A stretch of 64,000 bases of DNA, from positions 26,673,896-26,737,895 of the forward strand of contig CM043960.1 in NCBI GenBank assembly GCA_014529385.2, given 5' to 3'. The first letter of the stretch is position 1, and every line of letters begins with the position of its first letter. Position numbers and translations under genes: made by a program. Shown piece by piece: positions 11,083 through 21,946 of this stretch. This stretch comes from Adiantum capillus-veneris (taxonomy: Eukaryota; Streptophyta; Polypodiopsida; Polypodiales; Pteridaceae). Under the pieces are notes generated by a model. It had not been told where the DNA came from. It ran no database searches and worked only from the letters and a program-made list of their open reading frames with translations.

Positions 11083-11960
11083 TGTTAGTGGACAGACCGA
11101 AGGGGCATCCACTTGGCTGGGCACGTACCTGGACACCACATTTGTGCTCTATTTATTTTTCAAGCTAGTGTAGTGATACTTTGTGTAAATCCCGATTCCA
11201 GAGTAGCAGGTCAATTCCTTGAGTTCTAAATCTGTCAGGACAACTGTAAAAGTCCATTTGAGTCGGCCATTGGCCATTTAGAAATCCCTAGGTTAATAAC
11301 TTTAATGTGAAAGGAGGCTTATCTTTGGAAGAAGAAGGAGCTTTGAAAAATGTACGCTCAAGCTACTAAGCTGCTCCAACTTGTAATCAACTTTTCTAAT
11401 GATTAGGTAACCCGTTTTCAATTCCAAAACTTGCATTGTGTTCCTCTCTCTTTGTTCTTTCATTCAAGTGTAATCATTGTTAGTTTTGTTGCGGTTCACG
11501 ACTACGCATTAGTGAGCCTAATCATCAGATTTGAGTGCTTAAATCACTATTTTTTGAGGTTTTGACCATAGGAGAGCGTTTCTAGACCATAGGGTGACCT
11601 TCTTGTCTGATATGTTGTAATTTTCAGGACCTTTTCATGAAGTATTGTGATTTTGGTACCTTGTTGGAGTGCGACCAGACTTGGTAGGATAGTGCCGTTA
11701 GGTGTCTTAGGTCTCCTCCTAAAGTTTTGTTGCATTTTGAGTGCGCTCGAGTGCCGAAATGGAGTGATGACCTAGAGCGGTGAGAAAGGACATAGGTAGA
11801 TTTCTCTGATCACTGATTGGTGATTTGCTTGTTGAGTTGTTGTGTTTGCTTGTTAGGTTCACTTCTTGAGATTGACAACTTCAAAGAGTCTCCGTGCCCC
11901 ATCCGAGTCACTTCCCTGAGTATTGTCATTATGTTAGTGCCAGATAGTTATGCTAAACAT
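11083..11960 (+). repeat. Probable 3' LTR of element H (right end uncertain)
   Basis: The start TGTTAGTGGACAGACC directly follows a polypurine tract. The stretch has no coding potential. I cannot fix the right end, because the partner LTR lies outside the window. A CA end occurs near 11960 (GCTAAACA), but this is a guess. Confidence 0.35.
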
Positions 11961-12383
11961 GTCCTTGCGGCGACCCGCTAACAAGGATTTTGACGGATTT
12001 TTCTTGGAATAAAACAACCTAAAAATGACCCTTATACGACATTTTTACAGTCAGAGAAGCCCTTGTTAAATAGGGGAATGAACATAAAGATGTCAAAAGC
12101 TCATGGAATGTCCATTATGTGGCATAATGTTTTGGGAGAAAATTCCTCGAATTGAGTGTTTTAGGAATATGAGAACTACATAGGAAAGCCAACATGTGAA
12201 AGGGGCCTTTGTGATAACTGCATAGGTTGCTTAAGATCTGCAAATCAATCACACATAATGTTGAAAGGAGGGGTTGACACAAAAGTGGGCAAAAGAGGTA
12301 AAGCCAAAGTCTTTTGGCTTGATATGCAAGGCATCCGCTCAAATTAGTAGATGTTACAACTTTCTAGGGTGCCATCTTCTCTT

Positions 12384-12413
12384 TTGTGTGTGCGCGTGCA
12401 CGCGCACGTGTGC
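12384..12413. repeat. Alternating purine-pyrimidine palindrome (Z-DNA type)
   Basis: TGTGTGTGCGCGTGCACGCG continues as CACGTGTGCA: 30 bp of unbroken purine-pyrimidine alternation. The centre GTGCGCGTGCACGCGCAC is a perfect 18-bp palindrome. Such sequence readily forms Z-DNA or cruciforms. Confidence 0.85.
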
Positions 12414-12630
12414 AGAGCCTACTCATACACATAGAGCGTGTTTAGGCTCAATGGAAAGCTCTCTTCAAGCTCCATCTTACTCTCTACTTTGTTCTTTCTC
12501 TTACTTACGAGGTAAAATATTACAACACGGTGAAGAAGAGGGTTTCTCTTAATCCCATAAGCTTCTCGTTTATTGAAAGCTTTTTGTTTAAGTCGCATAA
12601 TGATGATTAACTACTATCTTCATAATTTGA

Positions 12631-12655
12631 TCTCTCTCTCTCTCTCTCTCTCTCT
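12631..12655. repeat. (TC)n microsatellite
   Basis: Twelve uninterrupted TC units. Confidence 0.97.
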
Positions 12656-12864
12656 TAGGGTTGCCCAATTTGCATAATTGGATGCCTTTGAGAGGGAGGC
12701 CAATATTACAAGTGCACACTAGCAAAATAGAGCTCCTAAGTACATGTTATGTGAAGCTATAAACCTTCATAGAGTGTGATAATTATTGTTGAGCTCAACA
12801 GTTTAGTGTCTCCTATGCATATAATTGTAATATCTCTATTCATAATGGAAAATTCCTTTTTTTT

Positions 12865-12889
12865 GGGGGGGGGGGGGGGGGGGGGGGGG
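12865..12889. repeat. 25-base homopolymer G run
   Basis: Eight T are followed by 25 consecutive G. Runs of this length are rare in plant DNA. It could fold as a G-quadruplex, and its exact length may be an assembly estimate. Confidence 0.9.
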
Positions 12890-13304
12890 TTTGTGTTTGT
12901 GGTTTGTTGACCTCATGAAATTCAACCAACCAACCTCTATATTCAGTCAATGTGAATTTTTGCTTGTCTTGGATTATCAAGTGAACAAATTAACTAGTGC
13001 AACCATTACCATATTAATCAATTGCAAGTTACAATTTATTTATAATGATTATACTAGTGAAACATGAAGCCATAATGGGGGCAACACTTGAAAATACTTA
13101 AAACAAAAAACGAACAGAGTTGTAGCTTCTAGTCACCTTCTCACAACTGCCAAATCCCTCTTCTCTTGCTCATGTATTCCAAAACTTTGGCTCTTCTAGT
13201 CTCCTTATATTGACCCATGGTCAGATGAGGGGGTGAGCACTAACCAATGATTCCTCACCCATAGCAATGTCATCGTTACTCCGTGAGTAACTCAATAAAT
13301 TTTC

Positions 13305-13448
13305 CTGTGGAGAGGAGTCCTTGGGAGCAACCCCTACATCTTGCCATCTATGTCTTGAGGAACTGAGAGTGAGGAACTGTGGAGACGAGTCCTTAGGAGC
13401 AACCCCTACGTCTTGCCATCTATGTCGCTATTTGAGGAACTGAGAGTG
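13305..13448. repeat. Imperfect two-copy tandem repeat, about 72 bp
   Basis: CTGTGGAGAGGAGTCC at 13305 recurs as CTGTGGAGACGAGTCC at 13377. Both copies continue through GAGCAACCCCTAC, CTTGCCATCTATGTC and GAGGAACTGAGAGTGAGGA. Confidence 0.9.
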
Positions 13449-13767
13449 AGGAGAAGGTTGCATTATAGACCAAGGTGTGAATGGGGCGAGAGAATGATTT
13501 TAGCTCAAAAAGAGATGCTAAACTAGGAAAGTTAAGATATTCCCTCATTAGAGTTTAAGAGGCTATGCTTAGAGTTTGTCTCCTCAATGACGACTCGTGA
13601 GTCATCGCCCCAAGCCTTGTCACTATCTTACACGGACTCCTTCAGGAGGGATCTATGGCTATTGATATCTGACGCAATGCAATAACGATCTACACCGTCG
13701 GATCATCGAGTAAACAGGGTGAGCATGAAAAAATGTGCAGTTCACCCTCTAGTTCACCATCCACTCC

Positions 13768-13850
13768 CCCTGATGAATTTGAACCCATGACCCCCATGTT
13801 GCAGAGCAGGGGGCTACCATCACACTATCATGCACATCATGCCATGGGAG
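13768..13850 (-). repeat. Possible tRNA-derived SINE head
   Basis: On the minus strand GGGTTCAAATTC (about 13775-13786) fits a pol III B box. An A-box-like GATGGTAGCCCC lies about 35 bases upstream, close to tRNA spacing. No SINE tail or target duplication was identified. Confidence 0.3.
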
Positions 13851-15582
13851 GTGTGACTTACCCACATAACTGTCCTCCGTAGTTTACCCTTAGTTCACCT
13901 GGTTCACCTTCGAAAGATCTGATGACCCACGGTGTGTGTGAGTGATGGTAACCATAGATCCCCCTAGGGAGAGACCCTCTGTCATATAGTGACAAGGATC
14001 ACCATGTCATCCCCTTGGTTGAACTTTAATTTTGTGTTTTATATTGTTTATAAAATGAGCAATTCGCCCTTTTTTTGGGTTTTGGTTTTTTTGGTTTGGG
14101 GGGGGGGGGGAAATTGCAAGCACCAATGTTCCGGAGAAATCATTTTTCCAAACATACAAAATTCCTTTCCTTGAATTTGCCAAGAGAAAATTTTAGAAAA
14201 TTAGGCTACTTTTTCAGGTTTTTACACTATTTTTCTTTACCATGGGGCAAAATTTCTCCTTTTTCCCTTGCCCTCAACCGGCATTTTCGAAATTGAAAAC
14301 GGCACGATATTAAGCTGAGAGACATTTTTCCCGAACATTGGCAAGCACAAAAGGAACATGCTCACTGTTAAGGGTTTGTTTCTACGTGGGGAGATGCAAA
14401 AATGCTTGGACATGAATGTCCATCAAAGGCTAATTAATGGTCCCTTGACTTTAGTGTGAAAAGACACGATGAGAAGTTTTAGCCATCTTGGTATGATTCA
14501 AAAGAACATCATATCAATCTACCATGTGCACACTACAAACATTGTTTTGTGTGTATGGCCACCTCCATCACTCGCCAAAAATAAGTGTCGGAGAAAAATC
14601 TTTTTCCCTAAGTTTTCAGACTTCCTCCTTGTAAGATCCGAGTCGAGCCAAGACTAGCAGGGACTACCAGGGGTAACACAAACCTAGTTGCACCTACATA
14701 ATAGAAGGGACGATCAACATTTGAAGGAGAGAATGTCGTTGAAAAGGGTAGGAAGCTGTGAAGCTTCATTGGCCACACAAAGAGAGGATTGCGCTGTTGC
14801 CACCTTAGCCAGAAAAATAGCTTAATCCTGGTGAAACGAAGGGGTTAAGGGAAAGCTAGGAGGGCTTCGAGAAAACAGGAAACATCCCATTTTTGGAGTT
14901 CCTTCCCTTTGCTATCCCTGGGCACAAGTCATCTCTAAAGACACAACCCATAAATACTAGTAGACTTTCACAAATTTGCAAGATTTTAGAACCATTTTCA
15001 TGTATTTTTAACCCGTTTTCCCTCCTTTTACCTTGGTTTGGAACCGGCTCATATGGATTTCAAGGCGAAGCTAAGGCAAACCTTTCTCGTGCCAAAAGCA
15101 ATTGCCTCGCTCTTGACCATCAGTGCCTCGATTTGTCCACATTTTTGCAACATCAAATAGAGACAAATGTTTTCTCAAACACTGTTGTGTTTGTGTGTGT
15201 GAGGTTATCATTGGCTGAAAGTTCTCACATTCGGTGGCGCAGAAACAACCCTTGTTTCTTGATCAAAGGGAGGCTCATTTTTGGTCATGAATGGCCGAAA
15301 ATCTGCGGGGTGGAAACAGTCCCTAAAGGCCCAAGCGAGGCGAGAATTGAAGAGGGGCCATGAGAGGTGGGGTCTTCTTATCATGAGGATCTGAGATTGT
15401 GAATTTGTGAGATGTGGTTGGGAGGAACACACTACCAGCTGCTGAACCACTTTTTTAACTGCTCAGCACAATGGGGAATATGAATATGGCGTTGTCCCCC
15501 CTGTGCTCGTTTGCGGCTTTTGCCTGCCATATGCTTGCTTGGGTAGTCAGCGCCGCGCCTCAGGCAGAACGGCGCTAGCGGG

Positions 15583-15728
15583 TACACACACACACACACA
15601 CACACACACACCGAGTCACCAACACAAAACGCATATACAAGAGTCGCGGACTCAACTCTGCGATGTGGATGCTTGTCCGCATCATACTGGACGTCTAGAA
15701 ACGCGGATCTCTCCCCATCTCCTGAGCT

Positions 15729-15769
<41 letters not shown>

Positions 15770-15855
15770 GTCTCCTTCATCAGCAGCAGCGACACACAAC
15801 CATCTAAAGTTCTATACCCGTATGTGGGCTTGGGTCTCGGTGCCGGGTGCCCCCA

Positions 15856-15929
<74 letters not shown>
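15583..15929. repeat. Microsatellite cluster upstream of EXO70: (AC)n, (GA)n, (CA)n(GA)n
   Basis: Tracts are (AC) at 15583-15611, (GA) at 15733-15767, and an abutting (CA)14-(GA)20 at 15861-15929. They lie 430-780 bp before the EXO70 start, in the likely promoter or 5' leader. GA/CT tracts are common near plant transcription starts. The long reading frames across them are dipeptide-repeat artefacts. Confidence 0.95.
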
Positions 15930-15933
<4 letters not shown>

Positions 15934-16358
15934 CCATTGACCCATCATCATTACTCTAGCTTTCTGCCTCATCTGCTTACGAAGTGGCTATTGCCCGCCA
16001 TCTCTGCTCATCTCTCAATTTGCTTGAATTCATGCAGTTTGGCTCAATTTTATGCAGGTTTGCATTCACTCCGTGATGCCTCAGCGCTCGTGAGCTTGTG
16101 CTTGCCAATCACAATATGGTTGTCTAGTATTCCCTGGTAATCCCATGTTTTCCTGTGAGGTTGTAAGTAGTTGTCCTTCCCTCAGATTTACTATGCCTCA
16201 CAGCCACCATCATAAGCCATGCTCAGCTCAAGAGTTGTGTACTTGCCATCTTCAGCGCAATCGCCACCAATTCAGAACCTCTTTCTGGATTGGTTGAGCC
16301 AAGATTGTTTACTTTCAAGGCTCGTGCTTGAAACTTCTTATATGCTCTGTGCATAGCT

Positions 16359-18176
16359 ATGGAGCTTCCCAGTGTCCCTAAGGGCTGGGAGTGCTCTGCA
16401 CTTAAGTGGGGTACTTCCTCTCGCCAACATGATCCATACTTGATGCGGGAATGCCAACGATCACAATCTTTTTCATCTCACAAAGCAGTGGAGAGGCTGC
16501 AGGGGTTTGCAGCATCCCTGTCCATCTCTCGTCCTGCCTTGGAGCGCACGCAGAGCCAACTTCACCTAGACATGACACGCTTAGAGGAAGAATTCCGCAG
16601 GCTGCTCATTGCACACAGCAATTCAGTAGACCCAGATTGGATCTCTGAGCAGGTTATGGGTCCAATGAATGATGAAGAATACGACTCGTTTCAAGGGTAT
16701 CATAATGGAAGTGATGCACATGAGGAGGAGGATGGGGATGTGTCAGTGATGCAAGCAATACCGGATTTTGATATTTCCATCGAATTGTTGCCCTTGGATG
16801 TAGTTTCTGATCTGAATGACATAGCGAAGTGCATGATGACTGGGGGCTATTCGAAGGAATGCTGTCAGGTGTACATTAGCGTCAGAAAGGCAATTTTGGA
16901 ATATAGTTTGTCCGGATTGGGAATGGAGAAGTTGGGCATGGATAGCGTGCAAAAGATGCCATGGGAGATCTTGGAAGTGAGGATAATGAAGTGGAACTTA
17001 GCTTTGAAGGTAGCTGTCCAGCTACTCTACAAGAGTGAAAAGCTTCTATGTCATCAGGTCTTTGCTGGATTGAGCCAGTTGGCAGAGAGCTCATTTTGGG
17101 ACTTGTCAAAAGGTTCTGTGATGCAACTTTTGGGATTTGCAGAGGCCATAGCTATTAGTCGGCGCTCTCCTGAGAAGCTCTTTAAAATCTTGGACATGTA
17201 TGAGACCCTTTCTGAACTTCTTCCGGTTATTGATGACATCTTTTCTGATGAGCTTTGTATGGGCATTAGGAAGGAGTCCAAAAGAACAGTTTTGAGGCTC
17301 GGAGAGGCTGGGAGAGGGATTTTTGCAGAGTTTGAGAATGCCATCCAAAGAGAGTCATCCAAGATACCAGTTCCGGGAGGTGCTATACACCCTCTGACTC
17401 GGTACGTCATGAATTACATATGGCTTCTTTTTTGCTATGTTGGTCCATTAAATCGTCTTCTTGGAGATAAGAAGAAGGAGCCACCAGAGGTAGTGGGACT
17501 GGAGAATCATGCTTCCACTCTTTACTTCTATGAAGGTGATGGTAAAAGTCGTGCTGACCAACTGTCTCCTCTGGGAGTGCAGATTGTATGGTTGATGGTC
17601 CTCTTAGAGTGTAACCTTGATGGTAAGTCCAAGCTTTACAAGGAGATAGCATTGACCTACCTTTTTCTTATGAATAATGTGCACTACATTGTTCAGAAAG
17701 TAAAGAAGTGTGAACTTGCATCTTTGGTGGGCAAGGAATGGGTTGAGAAGCAGTCTAGTCAGGTCCGGCAGCACGCAACCAACTATCTTCGGTTGTCATG
17801 GAAGAAGTTGCTCAACTTCCTACAAGAGGAGGGGCTTCATGTGAGCGGTACCTTCTTCCGTGGTGTCTCTAAAAGCATGCTGAAAGACAGACTCAAATGC
17901 TTCAACTCCTTATTTGAGGAGCTCCATCGAACTCAATCTTCTTGGAGCGTCCCTGATCCTGAGCTGCGGGAAGAGTTGAGGATATCCATTGAAGAAAAGG
18001 TCATTCCAGCATATCGCTCTTTTCTTATTCGACACCAGAGCTCTTTGAATTCTGGCCGAGGGCGGCAGAAGTATATCAAATACTCACCTGAGGATCTTGA
18101 AAGGTGCCTTCGTGATTTGTTTGAAGGCACTCCTTTTCTTGGGGGGACTCGAAGGATGTCCTTTTCTGCAAGTTGA
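16359..18176 (+). CDS. EXO70: EXO70 exocyst subunit, single exon
   Basis: This encodes 605 residues without an intron, near the usual 600-680 of plant EXO70 proteins. EXO70 binds plasma-membrane phosphoinositides and the other exocyst subunits to tether secretory vesicles. Visible landmarks are the N-terminal helix MTRLEEEFRRLL (residues 72-83) followed by an acidic spacer (EEEDGD, 122-127); the core helices from about residue 200; the family motif GGAIHPLTRYVMNYI (340-354); and the C-terminal YIKYSPEDLERCLRDLFEG (about 575-593), where family members carry the lipid-binding end. The ATG at 16359 is the first in frame. The N-terminus is a little shorter than in some relatives, so an upstream exon cannot be excluded. 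This is the only clearly intact host gene here. Most plant EXO70 clades other than EXO70A are single-exon; I cannot assign the clade. Confidence 0.95.
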   Translation: MELPSVPKGWECSALKWGTSSRQHDPYLMRECQRSQSFSSHKAVERLQGFAASLSISRPALERTQSQLHLDMTRLEEEFRRLLIAHSNSVDPDWISEQVMGPMNDEEYDSFQGYHNGSDAHEEEDGDVSVMQAIPDFDISIELLPLDVVSDLNDIAKCMMTGGYSKECCQVYISVRKAILEYSLSGLGMEKLGMDSVQKMPWEILEVRIMKWNLALKVAVQLLYKSEKLLCHQVFAGLSQLAESSFWDLSKGSVMQLLGFAEAIAISRRSPEKLFKILDMYETLSELLPVIDDIFSDELCMGIRKESKRTVLRLGEAGRGIFAEFENAIQRESSKIPVPGGAIHPLTRYVMNYIWLLFCYVGPLNRLLGDKKKEPPEVVGLENHASTLYFYEGDGKSRADQLSPLGVQIVWLMVLLECNLDGKSKLYKEIALTYLFLMNNVHYIVQKVKKCELASLVGKEWVEKQSSQVRQHATNYLRLSWKKLLNFLQEEGLHVSGTFFRGVSKSMLKDRLKCFNSLFEELHRTQSSWSVPDPELREELRISIEEKVIPAYRSFLIRHQSSLNSGRGRQKYIKYSPEDLERCLRDLFEGTPFLGGTRRMSFSAS

Positions 18177-20230
18177 TGTTTCTAGTAACTCTTTGTCCTT
18201 CTCTACGCTTGGCAGTTTTTCCCTTTGGAATTCTTCTTAAATACAAATCTGTCATAAATATACCCATTTCAAGGGAGATGTAGTCATCTAAGTTCACAGT
18301 GCCCATCTTACCATGTATAGTATATTTTTTGAAGAAGTCACTGAAATAACTTGATTATCACAAGGCTATCCACCAGTGAAGGCCATAGCCTGAGGGACAA
18401 GTCTTTCTCAGCTTCTTGCTTTGTCAATTTGATTTCCAGTTAACCATTTTTTGTGTCACATGTGCGAAAGGCAGAGAGGAAGAAAGAAAGAAAGAAAAGT
18501 GGGTTTGTAAAACAAAAACAATACATACTATGAAATGTATCACTTATAGACAATGAATGTTTCTTCTCAGAGAAGAAGAAAATAGGCCTAGAATTGAAGC
18601 TAGTAACCACCTATCTAGAAGTGCATTCGCAATCCAAAAGGGACAAGTTAGTACTGACATGCTCTCTGTAGATCGCCTGGTGCCACTGATTTATCATTAT
18701 TTTGCACATCGATAGGGCTTCCCCCATGGATTACATACTGAGTGTTTTTTTTTTCCAGCAACCCCAGGCCCATCTGGCCATTTTGTAGGCAACCGACTGC
18801 CTCTGATCGGGCTTTGTGCCTGCCTCCTACGGGAGTGGGTCTGTTGAAGCAGGTTGTAAGGTTCAGCAGGTTCTCTCTTGGACTTCATTTGCTTGCACAC
18901 CGGCCTCATTTTCATATTCAGGGTTCTTTCAGAGAAAGGTGCTTCAGACTCATTGGTGTTCAGGTGGAGACAACTGAGCAGCATAGGAGGACTTCACGGT
19001 ATCTTCCCCTCCCCATTGATGGATCTTGGGGGTTCAGCTATTGGGGGTCAATCGTCTACAGATATTCTTTATGCAATCCATGATTCATTGACTTCATTGG
19101 AGGCTTATTGTCTGGTCTGCAAGGTGATTGGGATCAAACTCTCCACTTTGGAGAGACAGCCTTTCATTCTAGGCCGTATATTGGAATTGTGGATGCTTGC
19201 TTCAGAGATCGCTTTGAGACATCAGGCCCAATAGATGAGTTTCTTGCACAAATCCTTTTGGATTGGAGCAGCACAGTCTGCTATGACCTCGGATGGAGAC
19301 AAAGCATACCTCTGGTTTGGGTGAGGATCTCTTGATACAGTCAAATTACCAGGGATTTTTCCAGAGTTTTGGCCGTACATTTTAGAGATAGGAAGGAGCT
19401 TCGGAGTTTCGCTTGGTGAGGGTTAGTAGACCCCATCGAACAACCACTAGTAAAGTTATCCTTCACTCCTCTCTCGTGAAGGATCGACTGCGTTTTCTCT
19501 CTCTTCCTCCTATTCGCGGGGGGGACATATGGTAGAGAGTTTTCTTCATTTGGCTTTGTGGACACTGTCTTGCTTGTGGGAGATCTTCTCATATGGAAGC
19601 AGTATTTACTCGCAGGATAGCACATTGGCATAGAGATCTTACAGAGGAGCAAGAGAGGTAGGAGGCTCTGATGGAGTCTTCTATGGAAGATACTTATGAC
19701 AGAGTTAGAATAGAGGCAGAGAGATCCAAGAGAAGAGAGGGAAAGAAAAGGAGACGCGAAAGATAGAGGCAGTCGGAGGTGCCTCCAGCTATCATGATTT
19801 ACAGGCACAAGAATTCACTCCAGGCCCACTCTTCTTCGGATGATGTACTGCCCTCCCCTGTTGAGAGACTTGTCACCTCCCCTATTGATAGTTAGGATAG
19901 AGATGAGATTTCTCTTGCTATGTGAGTATATAGTATGAGGAGAGCTTTCCATTTCTTGTATCTGACCACGCCCACACTCCTTTTCACTGCTGCTGCCCAC
20001 CTCTGCTGAAAACTCGCAACCTTGCAGCCTGCATAGTAGCACATGAACCAATCAGTCACTGCCTGCCTGCTATGTTGTCACATCCTGATCCCTAAGGTAA
20101 TGCTATCCTCATCCTGCTGCCCACCCACCACCATATCCCTTTCACCTGACCCCCTAACACTCAGGACACTATCTACACCCTTCTCAATCACAGCGGGCAC
20201 AATCACATACAAACACTTCCATAGATACAT
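18177..20230. other. Non-coding DNA downstream of EXO70
   Basis: This begins with the EXO70 3' UTR; no canonical AATAAA is obvious in the first 150 bases. An (AAAG)n-like tract lies at 18478-18500. Frames at 18742-19335 and 19590-19900 give protein-like but unrecognised sequence broken by stops. I cannot say whether they are old transposon or gene remnants. Confidence 0.4.
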
Positions 20231-20339
20231 CTCAACACACATTTATACACTTACACACAGCATACAGTAGGCACAAACATTTACACTCACAATTACACAC
20301 ATTTGCACTATCACACACGGTCATACACTTTCTACTCAC

Positions 20340-20706
20340 TCTTCTCACACAGACATCAAGTGGTTGGCAAGTTGAGAGGTGAACGTTGGAAACAAGATGT
20401 TGCAAAGTAGCAATGGGGACAGGACCAAAGTGAGAGTGCCAAAGAAGACTCTCATCATCTGTGATAAGTGCTTCGTATTTGGTGAACAATTGGTGCAAAT
20501 GTGACTCTTGCTGTTGCAAACTCAAGGGAAAGAGTGTGTACAAACTCAAGGGAAAGAGTGTGTACAATACAACCTACATGGGCCATAATAGAGAGGTTCC
20601 TTCTATCCATCACTTCAATACTCTCACCATCAAAGTAGACTCCAAAACCTTTAGAAGCTACTTTAGAGATGGAGGAGAGGTCAGGTGAATGTAGCACATC
20701 ATTCAA
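20340..20706 (-). pseudogene. Copia remnant J: protease C-terminus and integrase N-terminus
   Basis: On the minus strand, LNDVLHSPDLSSISKVASKG matches the end of the copia protease. LLWHSHFGPVPIATLQHLV matches the pre-integrase (LWHxRLGH) motif. A frame break lies near 20560, beside a tandem 23-bp repeat (CTCAAGGGAAAGAGTGTGTA, twice at 20521-20566). It likely belongs with the minus-strand gag fragment at 33804-34078, the two being separated by element D. Confidence 0.65.
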
Positions 20707-20820
20707 GACAACAGTTTGAGCAAGATGGAAAGATATGGAATGTTTGGTACGTAATACTGAATGTTTTGAGCTTTTAGTTATGTAAAATTCATATTTTGTT
20801 TTGAGATATTGAATGTTTTG

Positions 20821-20939
20821 AGCTTTTAGATACGTAAATGCATATGTTGTATGTTTGATATATTCATAAGTATTATCTCGGAGATAATACTTATGAATAT
20901 ATCAAACATACAACATATGCATTTACGTATCTAAAAGCT
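20821..20939. repeat. 119-bp perfect palindrome, 59-bp arms, 1-nt centre
   Basis: Bases 20821-20879 (AGCTTTTAGATACGTAAATG ... TATTATCTC) are the exact reverse complement of 20881-20939. Only G20880 separates the arms, and I found no mismatch over 59 bp. The left arm continues a direct-repeat unit (GAATGTTTTGAGCTTTTAG at about 20757 and 20811). It is AT-rich and would extrude as a cruciform or be transcribed into a hairpin. It may be a fresh foldback duplication or an assembly artefact. Confidence 0.97.
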
Positions 20940-21326
20940 GAGATGTTAAAACTAAGTCTGCCATTAACTAGATCGTTTGAGGCTTTCATACGATTGTACG
21001 ATACCATGGACCGCTCGAGATATCCAAAATTGAACAATTAGAAGCTGAACAAGAGATACGAAGCTTCGATAGCTGCTTAATTGTTACCTACAACAACAAC
21101 AACGACAAACTCCAAAAACTTGAGAGAGATGAGACGATACAATCATTTTGAAACTATGGAAAACCATGAACACTAGAATCAATCAAGAACAATGAAAAAT
21201 ATGTCATATGACATGAGACATATGTCATAGTCTCATCAAAATTACAAAATCCATGTAAACATGAAACATCCAATGTTCCATGATTTGAGTCCTAACTCTT
21301 CACTCAAAAAGCTGACACTCATACCT
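20940..21326 (-). other. Non-coding remainder of copia remnant J, left of element D
   Basis: No convincing frame. It is the left flank of element D and ends at the duplicated target CCTTG (21327-21331). It resumes at 33804 on the far side of D. Confidence 0.4.
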
Positions 21327-21638
21327 CCTTGTGTCAGGTGACACATCCAACCCTATGTGTCAGTGGACAAGCTACAGCACAACAAGGGTTCAGTCAGTCT
21401 AGATTTAGAAGTGATATGGCACTTTTGTGAGTCTATTCGTAGACCGTGCATGCCCAGTCACTGAGTGTAGATGCATATCCTCTGGTTGCACACAGCATGA
21501 TCATCGTATTCCCTTCAGAATCCATCAGATTCAGTCAGTTCAGTGCATTTAGCCTATTTTTCCTATTTTTGATATTTTTCACTTATTATTTTTAAGTGAC
21601 TTTCCAACAAAGTAGGTAGGGCAATTTTGCTAAGTTAA

Positions 21639-21646
21639 TATATAAG
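21639..21646 (+). promoter_or_regulatory. TATA box of the D 5' LTR
   Basis: TTAATATATAAGC is conserved in the 3' LTR at 32836-32848. Transcription from here would start just before the GCGTTTT motif cluster. Confidence 0.6.
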
Positions 21647-21697
21647 CAAACCCAAGTTAGCACTTTCTGAGAGAACTCGAGCAGAACCCCCCAAGTG

Positions 21698-21946
21698 ACC
21701 TAGCGTTTTTGCTCCCAAGCAAAGCCTAGCGTTTTTGGATCAGATCACCGCAAACCAGCCAGCGTTTTGCATTTGTTGAGCCATGACAACAAGACTACAG
21801 CAGATCAGCCTAGCGTTTTTGCATCTGCAGAATCCCGGCGACAAAAACACTAGAATTCAGCCCTAGCGTTTTTGGTTGCAGATCAGCCTTGGCGTTTTGC
21901 ACCATCATCGCGACGGAAACTCCAGAACCATCAGCGTTTTCAGTTT
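21698..21946 (+). repeat. Cluster of seven CTAGCGTTTTTG-type motifs in the D LTR
   Basis: Variants of CTAGCGTTTTTG recur about every 30-45 bp (for example near 21700, 21727, 21760, 21808, 21863, 21889 and 21931). The same cluster occurs in the 3' LTR (32944-33190) and, on the minus strand, in both LTRs of element E. By position it lies downstream of the TATA box, in the transcribed leader. Confidence 0.85.

Larger units (their letters stand above)
11961..15500. other. Intergenic DNA, no gene recognised
   Basis: I see no supported coding region. The open frames are short and unlike known proteins. Features noted separately are a Z-DNA-type palindrome, a TC repeat, a 25-G run, an imperfect 72-bp tandem repeat and a SINE-like segment. 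A 13-G run lies at 14098-14110. Confidence 0.5.

Noticed and set aside
15503-15972. Open frames of 96-145 codons on both strands upstream of EXO70
   Set aside because: They exist because AC and GA microsatellites lack stops; the product is Thr-His and Arg-Glu repeats.
18742-19335. Downstream protein-coding gene after EXO70
   Set aside because: Frames are short and overlapping, with no conserved motif or convincing splice structure.
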